Part shown: positions 1 to 8,929 of the stretch, one piece after another
Numbering within the stretch: position 1 is the stretch's first letter
Layout: every line of letters starts with the position of its first letter
NCBI GenBank assembly: GCA_022072455.1
Contig: JAJVHY010000015.1
Coordinates: 62,001 to 126,000, forward strand
Reading direction: 5' to 3'
Origin: Verrucomicrobiia bacterium
Lineage (GTDB): Bacteria > Verrucomicrobiota > Verrucomicrobiia > Palsa-1439
Length of the DNA: 64,000 bases
The notes under the pieces: generated by a model
Told to the model about the DNA's origin: nothing
What the model saw: only the letters and a program-made list of their open reading frames with translations
Database searches by the model: none
Program-made: the position numbers and the translations under genes

Positions 1-858
1 TTCAACCAAGCCTCGAAAGCCTGGATTTTGGCCGAGAGCCGCACGGAGAATTTCCAAGGTTCGCGTGCGGCGCTCGACATCATGTGCCGGGAATTGGAAG
101 GCGCGATGGTCGGTGTGCGCACCAATGCCAACGGAACACAAACCCGGGTCAATCTTGTTACCTTTGAAAACTCCGGCGCGGCCGCAATCCCGACCGGTTC
201 CGGGACAATCACTCCAACCTTCGCCACCGGCTACGGCAATCTCAGCGTCACTTCGCCAAATGACGCCATTTTTTTCATTACTCAGGCTCCTGATTCGAAG
301 TCGAGCAGTAGTGACTATATTGATTTAGCCGAATGTGGCTACTTTGTCGGCTTCTCAACAGCCACGAGCGGCAATGGTGGTATTCCCCGGGGCTACTATG
401 GGCTATTCCGGCATTATGCGCGAAGTAGTGCCACAGCTAGTTGGGATTTCTTCGGCAACACGGCCAATTGGTGGAGCACTGTCCAAGCGGTTAAAACACC
501 ATTCTTGGATAATGTGATCCGCTTCGAACTCCGGTATGAGTATGCGAATCCTGATGTCGGTGTGACCAATGGCACCTCGATCGTCGAAAACTGGAACACC
601 ACGTCAGGTGGTCCATTGTCTTCCATCGTCCCCGACCCAACCACTCAATTGCCGCGCGCCTTTCACCTTCGGCTCTCCGTGATTGATCGCCGGTACGCCG
701 CCCGGTTGGCTGTGATCCTCAACAACGGATCGCTCGGGAGCAATCTCAACAATGTCCCTTACAACTTGGATGCGATTTCAAATACCGCACTCCAACGAAC
801 TCTGAAAGAAGGGATGCGGACCTTCTTCCGGACGGTTTATCCGCGAGGTGCCTCGTGA
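1..858 (+). CDS. Pseudopilin-like protein, Verru_Chthon cassette protein C-like (5' end outside the window)
   Basis: The reading frame is open from base 1, so the gene begins upstream. The first internal start, a TTG at 28, is probably not the real one. The visible 285 residues lack the N-terminal methylation and transmembrane segment expected of a pseudopilin, which should lie to the left. What remains is a soluble domain rich in Gly, Asn, Thr and aromatic residues; near its start a short stretch (SRAALDIMCRELEGAM) resembles the conserved helix after the pilin stalk in GspJ-like proteins. The stop overlaps the GTG start of the next gene (GTGA), so the two are probably co-translated. Position directly before a GspK-like protein, as in the Verru_Chthon cassettes of Verrucomicrobiota, supports the name. 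A general type II secretion minor pseudopilin is the alternative. Confidence 0.55.
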   Translation, partial: FNQASKAWILAESRTENFQGSRAALDIMCRELEGAMVGVRTNANGTQTRVNLVTFENSGAAAIPTGSGTITPTFATGYGNLSVTSPNDAIFFITQAPDSKSSSSDYIDLAECGYFVGFSTATSGNGGIPRGYYGLFRHYARSSATASWDFFGNTANWWSTVQAVKTPFLDNVIRFELRYEYANPDVGVTNGTSIVENWNTTSGGPLSSIVPDPTTQLPRAFHLRLSVIDRRYAARLAVILNNGSLGSNLNNVPYNLDAISNTALQRTLKEGMRTFFRTVYPRGAS

Positions 859-3461
859 AGACCCGCATCCTGAAATCTCAACGCAGTATCGCCTTGGTGT
901 TGACCTTGGCGGTCTTGGCGGTGCTCTCGTTGATTGTTATTGGTTTTCTGGTGAGCATGCGCACCGAGCAATCGGCAGCGCGCAACGCGGTTCATGTCAC
1001 GGTGGCCCGTCAGATGGGGCAGGCGGCCGTGGATAATGCGGTCTACTTGATGCGTGCCAACATGCCAGCCTTAGGGCCCAGTAATTCGTTTGTGACCATG
1101 GCCGGGGCCGCGGTTGCCTGGCCAACAGCGCCGCCAGCCGGCGGACAGCTCTTTTCTGTATCCAGCGCCGGCACGATTGACCTGAATGCTGACCAGGTGA
1201 TCGTTTCCGCCAGCAACAGCCTCTATGCCACAGCCGCTGACCGGCAAATTGTCGCCAATTGGGTTAATGTAGCTACCAACGGAACTGACGGGTCCGGGGG
1301 GCACCCGTTGATTGGCCGGTTTGCATTCTGGGTGGATGATGAGGCGGCGAAACTGAATATCAATGTCGCCAAAGAACGCTTTGACGCCCTCGGTAACACT
1401 ACGTCAAATCTGGATCTGACCGTGCTTTTGAACATTGCCTCCAGTCGCGCGGCTGCGACGCATGAATATGCCCGGACGAATGGCTTCTTCAGCCCAGAAC
1501 AATGGCAAATGGCCGGTAGCGGTGGCAGCGCCATCACCTACGGGTTTTACCAACAGCATCAGTTTTCCATCACCCCGTTCAGCACCGACGCCGGTCAAAC
1601 CCCGTGGGGTAGTCAGAAATTTTACCTCAACACTGACTTCGCTTCTTTCCAAGCCGAAATTGACGGCGGCGCAACAAACACCTTGGCCGCCCCGGTCTTG
1701 GTCAACTGGTTTGGTCAGACCTTCGCCGACAAGTATGGCGGCAATGTGAATCTCGTCAAACAAATGCTGGCCAACATGTGCGACTTCCGTTACTCACCCA
1801 GCGGCCCCACCAATACCTGTACCGGGGCCCAAGGCGGCTACCTCGACGCCAACGGCATTCCGCTCCATTACCTCGGGTTGAAACGGTACCCGCACCTCAA
1901 CGAAATTGGCGTCCAAGCCACTTACTTCCGCCCCAATGCCAATGAAATCCAATGCAAGCTCTGGTTTCTTGTCGAAGTGGTCAATCCCTACGATCAACAG
2001 TGGGGGATCGGCGGCCAAATTCGCCTGAGCATGGATAAACTCACCTACCGAGTCTCCAATGCATTGGGTGGCTGGAACTACACTTGTGGCTACGATACTG
2101 GTTGGGCTCAGAATGCCCTGTGTCCCAATCCGGCCAATGTGCCGACCTATGCCAGCGCTCAAGAAGTCACTTACGATATTACGGCGAATATCCCCGCCAA
2201 CAGTTCGGCAGTGTACGAGATTCCCGTTTGGGTTGGAAACCCGGAAGCCGGTGACACCAATACCGTGATTGACCGAGTCTTTGCGCGCGTCAATCGCGTG
2301 CGCTTGCTGCAAACCCAAAATGCGTCCACCTCCATCCGCGATTGGGCCGACACCAAAGATTTTGACACTCGCAACGGCGGCGTGGCCAACCAAGATCATT
2401 TTGCCTTCACCAACAACATTCAAGCTGTTGGGGCCACCGGCCCATTCCCCGGCTACAACGACAACAACACCCTTGGCATTGCCAAGAACGATCCGCGAGT
2501 TCGCCGCTTTGCCAACTGGGCACCCCCCGGAGATGGCACCGCTAAAGTCCAACCGTGGACACCGGTCGGCTTCGACAACGCTTATCCAACGACGCTGCCC
2601 AACGCCTCCGGGGCCCAGAATAGCGTCGTGGACATGGCTATCGGCACCGGCATTGCCAATCTCCCGAACGACATCCTGCCCTCCGGCGCGGGCTTGCCGG
2701 CGGGGACTAATGTCCTTACTTCCCCGTCGTTCTACATGAAGACCAGCACGAACAATCTCCCGTATGAATCCGTCGGCGAACTCGGTTACATTCACACTGG
2801 TCTCCAATGGCGAACGATCCGGCTCCAACCTTGGCCCGCGCCCGAATCCACCGCCAACTACATTCCCGATTGGGCGGTGCTCGACATCTTCTCCGTAACG
2901 AATGCGCCATTGTCTGGGCGGATCAACATTAATGGCATCGTCACCAACCTAGCCAGCGCGACCACCCCGCTGCGTCTCACTCCGCTCCAGGGTTTGCTTA
3001 CCGGGATCAACTCCGGCAATGGCCTCGGTCAAGCCACCGATCAACTCCGCATCGCCAGCAACATCTACAACCTTGTTTGGGCAGATACGGGGGCGCTGAG
3101 TTGGGCGGCGAAACGCAGCACTGGCGGTCGCACCTTCAACCCCGGCGTCTTCAACATGATCGGTGAACTTTGCGAGATTGACCTGATCTCCACCAACGGC
3201 AATCCCTCGACCATCTGGACCAACGACTTCGTCCGCGAGGGGCGGATCCGCACCTTTGCCAACCTCGTCACCACACGCTCCGACACCTTTACCGTGTGGG
3301 GCATTGGCCAGGCGATTCAGGACATCATCGATCCGAAAGGTACGGTTGATGCCGGTGATTTGATCACCGCAGAAGTCAAAGTTCAGGCGGTCGTCCAGCG
3401 CTACGAAGAGAACGGCCAAGCCAAATTCCGCACCCTCTACTTCCGCTATCTCACGCCCTGA
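855..3461 (+). CDS. Large GspK-like membrane-anchored protein, Verru_Chthon cassette protein A-like
   Basis: An 868-residue protein starting with GTG at 855, inside the previous stop. The N-terminus has a short basic leader and then one hydrophobic segment (about residues 11-34), followed by a polar helix (MRTEQSAARNAVHVTVARQM) typical of GspK/PilX-type minor pseudopilins. The rest is a long extracytoplasmic region rich in Asn, Thr and Gly, with phrases such as FWVDDEAAKLNINVA that recur in GspK-like proteins. It is much longer than ordinary GspK (about 320 residues), which fits the Verru_Chthon A family. The last part includes a GIGQAIQDI stretch and a strand-rich tail. Its role is unknown; it may help assemble a pilus-like fibre or secretion structure. 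Codons end mostly in C here, unlike the genes from 6000 onward. Confidence 0.6.
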   Translation: MKTRILKSQRSIALVLTLAVLAVLSLIVIGFLVSMRTEQSAARNAVHVTVARQMGQAAVDNAVYLMRANMPALGPSNSFVTMAGAAVAWPTAPPAGGQLFSVSSAGTIDLNADQVIVSASNSLYATAADRQIVANWVNVATNGTDGSGGHPLIGRFAFWVDDEAAKLNINVAKERFDALGNTTSNLDLTVLLNIASSRAAATHEYARTNGFFSPEQWQMAGSGGSAITYGFYQQHQFSITPFSTDAGQTPWGSQKFYLNTDFASFQAEIDGGATNTLAAPVLVNWFGQTFADKYGGNVNLVKQMLANMCDFRYSPSGPTNTCTGAQGGYLDANGIPLHYLGLKRYPHLNEIGVQATYFRPNANEIQCKLWFLVEVVNPYDQQWGIGGQIRLSMDKLTYRVSNALGGWNYTCGYDTGWAQNALCPNPANVPTYASAQEVTYDITANIPANSSAVYEIPVWVGNPEAGDTNTVIDRVFARVNRVRLLQTQNASTSIRDWADTKDFDTRNGGVANQDHFAFTNNIQAVGATGPFPGYNDNNTLGIAKNDPRVRRFANWAPPGDGTAKVQPWTPVGFDNAYPTTLPNASGAQNSVVDMAIGTGIANLPNDILPSGAGLPAGTNVLTSPSFYMKTSTNNLPYESVGELGYIHTGLQWRTIRLQPWPAPESTANYIPDWAVLDIFSVTNAPLSGRININGIVTNLASATTPLRLTPLQGLLTGINSGNGLGQATDQLRIASNIYNLVWADTGALSWAAKRSTGGRTFNPGVFNMIGELCEIDLISTNGNPSTIWTNDFVREGRIRTFANLVTTRSDTFTVWGIGQAIQDIIDPKGTVDAGDLITAEVKVQAVVQRYEENGQAKFRTLYFRYLTP

Positions 3462-3662
3462 GCGCGCGTGCGTTGCCGGATTGCTCTGGCGGCAGTGCTC
3501 TCAACTCGCTACTTCACAGAAGTGGCTTCAGCACGCGATTGACAACTTGTCCAGCAGTCATCCTGCGCCTGACAGCCTGTCTTGAATTGACGCGCGATCT
3601 GTTTCGCGCTGATCTATTCTAACCTTCTACACCGCAACTGGTTGTCAGTCTGTCGCGTGTCG

Positions 3663-3678
3663 TGGCATTGGCAGTGCT
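3663..3678 (+). promoter_or_regulatory. Possible sigma-54 (-24/-12) promoter before hypB
   Basis: TGGCATTGGCAGTGCT has the GG-N10-GC spacing required for sigma-54 and five of six bases of the TGGCAC box; the -12 box (GTGC) is weaker. It ends only 12 bases before the GTG start of hypB, so a transcript from it would be almost leaderless, which counts against it. The rest of the 229-bp gap between 3462 and 3690 shows no gene. Confidence 0.25.
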
Positions 3679-3690
3679 AAACCGCAGGAT

Positions 3691-4440
3691 GTGAATGTCA
3701 CTGTTCTGAAAAACGTCCTCGAAGCCAACGACTCCATCGCGGCCAAACTGCGCGAGCGACTGACCGCCAAGAAGATCACCACCGTCAATCTCATCAGCGC
3801 CCCGGGTGCCGGGAAAACCTCGCTCTTGGAATTGACCATCCCGCGTCTCAAATCCCATTGCCGGATCGGCGTTCTCGAAGGCGACATCGCCACCACGCGC
3901 GACGCCGACCGGATTGCCAAGCTCGACGTGCCGGTTGTCCAACTTCTCACGGGCGGCGCATGTCACCTCGAAGCGCCACTCGTCCAGCGCGGCTTGGATG
4001 CGCTCAACCTCGACGCCCTGGACCTCATCTTGATCGAGAACGTCGGCAACATCGCCTGCCCGGCCGAGTTCGATCTCGGCGAGACCTGCAAAGTCGGCAT
4101 CCTCAGCGTCACCGAAGGCCACGACAAACCCGGCAAATATCCGTTGCTCTTCCACGAGATCAGCGCGCTCGTGCTCAACAAAATTGATCTCCTGCCCTAC
4201 ACCGATTTCAACTTCGACCAGTTCGTCGCTGACTTCCGCAAGCTCAACGCGACTGCGCCGATCTTCCAAGTCTCCTGCAAAGCCGGTCAAGGCATCGCCC
4301 AATGGGCGCACTGGCTGGAACACGTGACCGCTGGTGAACTCGACATCGCGCCCCATCATCACCACGACGATCTGGCCGACGTCATCACACCGCACGCGCA
4401 CCCCCACAAAACTGAATTTGTGAAAGTGAGCCACGGATGA
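3691..4440 (+). CDS. hypB: [NiFe]-hydrogenase nickel incorporation GTPase HypB
   Basis: A 249-residue SIMIBI-class GTPase that helps insert nickel into the large subunit of [NiFe] hydrogenase. The P-loop SAPGAGKT is at residues 36-43, followed by the HypB signatures LEGDIATTRDADRI and TGGACHLEA (nickel/zinc-binding Cys-His at the switch region), LILIENVGN (Walker B/G3) and VLNKIDLLPY (NKxD guanine-specificity motif). It lacks the His-rich N-terminal stretch of some HypB proteins but has a His-rich C-terminal tail (HHHH and HAHPH) that could store metal. The start is GTG at 3691. Upstream the frame meets a stop within about 80 bases with no ATG, GTG or TTG, so this start is effectively forced, although the AGGA before it is too close for a normal ribosome site. 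The stop overlaps hypF by ATGA. No hypA lies beside it. Confidence 0.95.
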   Translation: MNVTVLKNVLEANDSIAAKLRERLTAKKITTVNLISAPGAGKTSLLELTIPRLKSHCRIGVLEGDIATTRDADRIAKLDVPVVQLLTGGACHLEAPLVQRGLDALNLDALDLILIENVGNIACPAEFDLGETCKVGILSVTEGHDKPGKYPLLFHEISALVLNKIDLLPYTDFNFDQFVADFRKLNATAPIFQVSCKAGQGIAQWAHWLEHVTAGELDIAPHHHHDDLADVITPHAHPHKTEFVKVSHG

Positions 4441-6659
4441 AAACTCGGGTACGGGCGCGGATTCACGGGCGCGTCCAAGGCGTCGGCTTCCGGCCGACCG
4501 TCTACCGGTATGCCACGCACCTCGGGCTGGCCGGGTACGTCTGCAACGGCCCGCATGGCGTCACCCTTGAAGTTGAAGGCGAAGACCTCAACGTCGGTTT
4601 GTTCTTCACGCGCCTGACCGGCGCACCGCCGCCGCAAGCGAGCATTGAAAACATCGAGAAGCAAGTCCTCGGCACCAAAGGCTACGAGCGGTTCGAAGTC
4701 ATCGAATCCGAACCCGACGGCGAGCTTGCGATGCACATCACGCCTGACTTGGCGCTCTGCGACGATTGCGCCCGCGAACTCCGCGATCCGCGCAACCGCC
4801 GGTATGGTTATGCGTTCACCAACTGCACCAACTGCGGCCCCCGCTTCACGATCATCCGCGACTTGCCCTACGACCGCGCCAACACCTCGATGGCCGGCTT
4901 CGCCATGTGCCCGCCGTGCGACCACGAGTATCACAACCCCCATGACCGGCGGTTCCACGCGCAACCTGACGCGTGCCCGAAGTGCGGCCCGCAATTACAG
5001 CTCATGGTGACCGGCGGGACAAGTGAGTTGAGTCAACCGCTGCAGAAGACCGAGGAATTGCTCCGGCGCGGGCGGATCGTTGCCATCAAGAGCCTGGGCG
5101 GTTTTCATCTCGCTTGCGATGCCTTGAGCCGCGAAGCCGTCGCGCGCCTCCGGCACCGCAAGCAACGCCCGCACAAATCATTCGCCGTCATGTTTCGCGA
5201 CCTGGTGGCGGTGCGGAAATATTGCCAGGTCAACGAGGCCGAAGAGGCGGAGTTGCTCAGTTCCGCGCATCCGATCGTCGTTCTGAAATCCAAGTCGCCG
5301 GCCCTCCAGCCCACCATTGCCCCCGACTCCAACACCATCGGCGCCTTTCTGCCCTACACGCCGCTGCATTGGCTGCTGCTGGAAAAATTCGACGCGTTGG
5401 TCATGACCTCCGCCAATCTCGCCGAGGAACCGATCGCCAGCGAAGATTCCGAATTGCCGGCGGTGTTCGACGCCGTGCTCACGCACAACCGCCCCATCGT
5501 CCACAAATGTGACGACTCTGTCGTGCGCGTCATCAATGGCCAGCGGCAATTCTTCCGCCGCGCCCGCGGCTTCGCGCCGAACGCGATTCGATTTGCGCCA
5601 GACTCCGCCGCGATCCTGGCCGTCGGTGGCGAACTCAAAAACACCTTCTGCCTCGCCCGCGCCGGCAACGCGTTTCTCTCGCAGCACATCGGCGACCTGA
5701 AAGATTTCAAGACCTACAACCATTTCGCCGCCGAAATTGCCGAGTGGCGGCGCCTGATGCGAGTCGAGCCGACGGTGGTCGCCCACGATTTGCACCCGGC
5801 GTATCTGTCGACCCGATTCGCCAAGGAATTCGTGGCCTCGACAAAAATCGGTGTCCAACACCATCACGCCCACATCGCGAGTGTGATGGCGGAACACGAC
5901 TTGCACGACTTCGTCATCGGCGTTGCGCTCGACGGCACCGGCTCCGGGACGGATGGCACGGTTTGGGGCGGCGAAGTTCTCGTGGCGAACCGGGCGGATT
6001 TCGAGCGCGTGGCGCATTTCAAACAATACGCCTTGCCGGGCGGTGACAAAGCCGTCGAAGAACCGTGGCGGATGGCGACGAGCATGTTGGCGGCGGAGGA
6101 ATTGATCCAACCGAATCGTCGCACGGAGCCGATTTTTAAGATGATCGAGGCGCAATTCAATTCACCGCTGACTTCGAGCGCCGGGCGGTTGTTTGATGCG
6201 GTGGCGGCCATTCTCGGTTTGGGGGATGTGGTGAGCTACGAAGCGCAGGCGGCCATCCGGCTGGAGGCAGTGGCGGACGCAACAGTGGAAGCCAAGTATC
6301 CCTTCGAGATCGCCTTTCACCAACAACCCTGGATTCTCAACTTTGGCGCGATGCTCCGGCAGATTATGACCGACAAACGCGCCGGTGTGCCGGTCAGCGA
6401 AATCTCCGCCAAATTCCACAACACGATTGCCGGCGCGATTGTGCAGACGTGCCGGTTCATTCGCGGGCAACGCAACCTCAATACCGTCGCCTTGTCGGGC
6501 GGCGTTTTTCAAAACGAACTGTTGTTGCGCCGGTTGGTCGAGAGTTTGCAGCGGAACTATTTCAAGGTCTACACCAACACCCGCGTCCCGCCCAACGACG
6601 GCGGATTGGCGCTCGGACAAGCTGCCGTTGCGGCAGCAAGGACGGCGGCATGTGCCTAG
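4437..6659 (+). CDS. hypF: Hydrogenase maturation carbamoyltransferase HypF
   Basis: A 740-residue protein, the usual HypF length. It uses carbamoyl phosphate and ATP to make the carbamoyl group that HypE turns into the cyanide ligand of the hydrogenase iron. Domains in order: acylphosphatase-like (residues about 3-90, GRVQGVGFRPTVYR); two zinc-finger units (CDDC/CTNC and CPPC/CPKC, about 108-185); a YrdC-like domain (about 200-390, with KSLGGFHLACDA and TSANLAEEPI); and a Kae1-like carbamoyltransferase domain (VQHHHAHIASVMAEH, ALDGTGSGTDGTVWGGE, ALSGGVFQN). All these signatures look intact. It starts inside the hypB stop and ends inside hypC. Composition changes within the gene: the first two thirds use C-ending codons and the last part uses G-ending codons. 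Confidence 0.97.
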   Translation: MKTRVRARIHGRVQGVGFRPTVYRYATHLGLAGYVCNGPHGVTLEVEGEDLNVGLFFTRLTGAPPPQASIENIEKQVLGTKGYERFEVIESEPDGELAMHITPDLALCDDCARELRDPRNRRYGYAFTNCTNCGPRFTIIRDLPYDRANTSMAGFAMCPPCDHEYHNPHDRRFHAQPDACPKCGPQLQLMVTGGTSELSQPLQKTEELLRRGRIVAIKSLGGFHLACDALSREAVARLRHRKQRPHKSFAVMFRDLVAVRKYCQVNEAEEAELLSSAHPIVVLKSKSPALQPTIAPDSNTIGAFLPYTPLHWLLLEKFDALVMTSANLAEEPIASEDSELPAVFDAVLTHNRPIVHKCDDSVVRVINGQRQFFRRARGFAPNAIRFAPDSAAILAVGGELKNTFCLARAGNAFLSQHIGDLKDFKTYNHFAAEIAEWRRLMRVEPTVVAHDLHPAYLSTRFAKEFVASTKIGVQHHHAHIASVMAEHDLHDFVIGVALDGTGSGTDGTVWGGEVLVANRADFERVAHFKQYALPGGDKAVEEPWRMATSMLAAEELIQPNRRTEPIFKMIEAQFNSPLTSSAGRLFDAVAAILGLGDVVSYEAQAAIRLEAVADATVEAKYPFEIAFHQQPWILNFGAMLRQIMTDKRAGVPVSEISAKFHNTIAGAIVQTCRFIRGQRNLNTVALSGGVFQNELLLRRLVESLQRNYFKVYTNTRVPPNDGGLALGQAAVAAARTAACA

Positions 6660-6859
6660 CCGTTCCAGCGCGGATCGTTGAATTGCGGGAAACTACCGCG
6701 ACCATTTCCGTAGACGGCGCATTGCGGGATGTGGATGTGTCGTTGATTGAGGAACCGCGGTTGGGCGATTACGTGCTGATCCATGCCGGGTTTGCCATTC
6801 ACAAGTGGGAACAGAGTGAAGTGGAGGAATTGGAAGAAATTCGGAGCGCGACGGCATGA
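6650..6859 (+). CDS. hypC: Hydrogenase assembly chaperone HypC
   Basis: A 69-residue chaperone that carries the Fe(CN)2CO unit with HypD to the hydrogenase large subunit. The start is fixed by the essential N-terminal motif MCLAVPARI, whose Cys2 is the iron-binding and target-binding residue. The ATG at 6650 lies inside the last codons of hypF, a 10-base overlap. The open frame extends upstream to 6449, but that part is opposite real hypF coding sequence and lacks the motif. The remainder follows the HypC pattern (DVSLIEEPRLGDYVLIHAGFA and an acidic C-terminal helix). The TGA stop overlaps the ATG of hypD. Confidence 0.95.
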   Translation: MCLAVPARIVELRETTATISVDGALRDVDVSLIEEPRLGDYVLIHAGFAIHKWEQSEVEELEEIRSATA

Positions 6860-7923
6860 AACTTCCACTCCAGGAAATTGCCGGCCTGGCGCAACGGCTC
6901 ACCCGGCCGGTGCAGTTCATGGAGGTGTGTGGAACCCACACGATGGCGGCGTACCGGTCGGGATTGCATCAGCTCTTGCCGCCGAATGTGCGGTTGCTCT
7001 CGGGGCCGGGTTGTCCGGTGTGCGTGACGGATCCGAGCTACATTGACGCCGCGATTGAGTTGGCCGGTCATCCCGACATCATCGTGGCCACGTTCGGTGA
7101 TCTCTTGCGCGTCCCCGGTAGTGATTCGTCATTGGAGCAGGAACGCGCCGCCGGCGCCAATGTGCGCATCGTGTATTCGCCGAGCGATGCGCTGGTGTTG
7201 GCGCGGGAGTGTCCGTCGAAGAAAGTGGTGTTCCTCGGCGTCGGTTTCGAGACGACGGCGCCGACCGTGGCGTGGGCGATCAGCCAGGCGGCACTCGATG
7301 ACCGCAAAAACTTTTTTGTGCTCTGTGCCCACAAGACGATGCCGCAGGCGATGGATGCGTTGCTGCACGGGCAAGCAGTCAAGATTGACGGCTTTATCTG
7401 TCCCGGCCATGTCAGCGTGATTACCGGAGCGCAGATGTACCGGTTCATCTGCGAGCGCTACCGGATTCCGTGCGTCGTGACCGGGTTCGAGCCGTGGGAC
7501 ATTCTGAGCGCAATCAAAATGCTGTTGCGGCAAGTCGTGGAGGGCCGCGCGGAAGTGGAGAACGAATACAGCCGGTCCGTCTCCGAAGCTGGCAATCCCG
7601 TGGCGCAGCGGTTGATGGCGCAAGTCTTCGAGCCGTGTGACGTGGTGTGGCGCGGGATCGGGACGATTCCCGGCAGCGGGTTGCGGATTCGGAAGGAGTA
7701 CGCGCGCTTTGATGCCGCAGTGGCGCTGGATGTGACGTTTGTCGAGGCGCGCGTGAATCCCTCTTGTTTGTGCGGGACGGTGATGCGGGGGATGGCCACG
7801 CCGTTTGATTGCCGGCTGTTTGGCCGGGCGTGTTCGCCCAGTCATCCAATCGGCCCCTGCATGGTGTCGAGCGAAGGTGTGTGCGCAGCCTGCTTCAAGT
7901 ATGAAAAGAGGGCGGCAGCATGA
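6856..7923 (+). CDS. hypD: Hydrogenase maturation iron-sulfur scaffold HypD
   Basis: A 355-residue protein of normal length that forms the HypCD scaffold on which the Fe(CN)2CO group is assembled. Signatures seen: MEVCGTHTMAAYRSG near residues 23-36, the Cys-rich GPGCPVCVTD near residue 54, VGFETTAPTVAW, CAHKTMPQAMDALL, GFICPGHVSVITG, and a C-terminal cluster of cysteines (CLCG, C in FGRACSPSH, CAACFKY) that binds the [4Fe-4S] cluster. It overlaps hypC (ATGA) and hypE (ATGA), so all five hyp genes are translationally coupled. Confidence 0.97.
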   Translation: MKLPLQEIAGLAQRLTRPVQFMEVCGTHTMAAYRSGLHQLLPPNVRLLSGPGCPVCVTDPSYIDAAIELAGHPDIIVATFGDLLRVPGSDSSLEQERAAGANVRIVYSPSDALVLARECPSKKVVFLGVGFETTAPTVAWAISQAALDDRKNFFVLCAHKTMPQAMDALLHGQAVKIDGFICPGHVSVITGAQMYRFICERYRIPCVVTGFEPWDILSAIKMLLRQVVEGRAEVENEYSRSVSEAGNPVAQRLMAQVFEPCDVVWRGIGTIPGSGLRIRKEYARFDAAVALDVTFVEARVNPSCLCGTVMRGMATPFDCRLFGRACSPSHPIGPCMVSSEGVCAACFKYEKRAAA

Positions 7924-8921
7924 ACCGCCACCGGATTCTTCTGGCGCACGGGGGCGGCGGGTCGCTGACGCAGGAACTGATTCAGCGGTTGTTTGTGCCG
8001 GCGTTCAAGATGTCGTCGCTTGACGACGCGGCGGTGTTGGCGGTGGACCGGGTGCGGTTGGCGTTCACCACGGACAGCTATGTGGTCAAGCCGTACGTCT
8101 TTCCGGGCGGCGATATCGGGCGGCTGGCAGTTTGCGGGACAGTCAACGATTTGGCGGTGCAAGGCGCGCAACCGTTGTGGTTGAGCTTGAGTTTTATTTT
8201 GGAAGAAGGGTTACCGGTGGCGGACCTGGAAAGCATCGTCGCCTCCATTGCGACCACGGCCAGCGAGGCTGGGGTCACGATTGTGACGGGCGACACGAAG
8301 GTCGTCGAGCGCGGCCAGTGTGAAGGCTTGTACATCAACACGGCCGGGATTGGCCGGGTGGCGGGCCGCCGGTCGGTGAGTCATGCCGGGGCGAAGCCGG
8401 GCGATGTGGTGTTGATCAACGGCCCCATCGGCGAGCACGGCGTGGCGGTGATGAGTCGGCGCGCGGGGATTGAATTTCAAACGAGCGTGGTCAGCGATAG
8501 CGCACCGGTCTGGCCGTTGGTGAAGGCGATTCTTGATCTGGGCGCGGAGGTGCACACGTTGCGGGATCCGACGCGCGGCGGCGTGGCGGCGGCGTTGAAC
8601 GACATCGCGACGGCGTCGGGCGTGGGAATTCGGCTGGAAGAAAAAGCGCTGCCAATTGGCCGGGAAGTGCGCGGCGCGTGCGATTTGCTGGGCCTGGATC
8701 CGTTGACGATTGCGAACGAAGGCAAGCTGTTGGTGATTTGCCGGCAAGCCGACGCCGAGCGCGTGTTGGCGACGATGAAACGGCAGCCGCTCGGCCGGCA
8801 AGCCGTGGTGATTGGTGAAGTGATGGAAACCCCCAAGGCGATGGTGTTGCTCCGCACCACCATCGGCGGTGAACGCATCGTGGATATGCCCACGGGCGAG
8901 GATTTGCCGCGGATCTGCTGA
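7920..8921 (+). CDS. hypE: Hydrogenase maturation dehydratase HypE
   Basis: A 333-residue PurM/AIR-synthase-like ATPase that dehydrates the carbamoyl group on its C-terminal cysteine to a thiocyanate, the source of the cyanide ligands. The C-terminus reads LPRIC, with the terminal Cys required for the reaction. Other signatures: HGGGGSLTQELI at the N-terminus, TTDSYVVKP, VTGDTKVVERG, RDPTRGGVAAALNDIA and ANEGKLLVIC. The start overlaps the hypD stop. The gene closes the hypBFCDE run; nifJ follows after 8 bases and could share the transcript. Confidence 0.97.
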   Translation: MNRHRILLAHGGGGSLTQELIQRLFVPAFKMSSLDDAAVLAVDRVRLAFTTDSYVVKPYVFPGGDIGRLAVCGTVNDLAVQGAQPLWLSLSFILEEGLPVADLESIVASIATTASEAGVTIVTGDTKVVERGQCEGLYINTAGIGRVAGRRSVSHAGAKPGDVVLINGPIGEHGVAVMSRRAGIEFQTSVVSDSAPVWPLVKAILDLGAEVHTLRDPTRGGVAAALNDIATASGVGIRLEEKALPIGREVRGACDLLGLDPLTIANEGKLLVICRQADAERVLATMKRQPLGRQAVVIGEVMETPKAMVLLRTTIGGERIVDMPTGEDLPRIC

Positions 8922-8929
8922 AGGAATCT

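Noticed and set aside
6449-6649. Upstream extension of hypC
   Set aside because: It overlaps genuine hypF coding sequence, and the essential MCLAVP motif must be at the N-terminus, which fixes the start at 6650.
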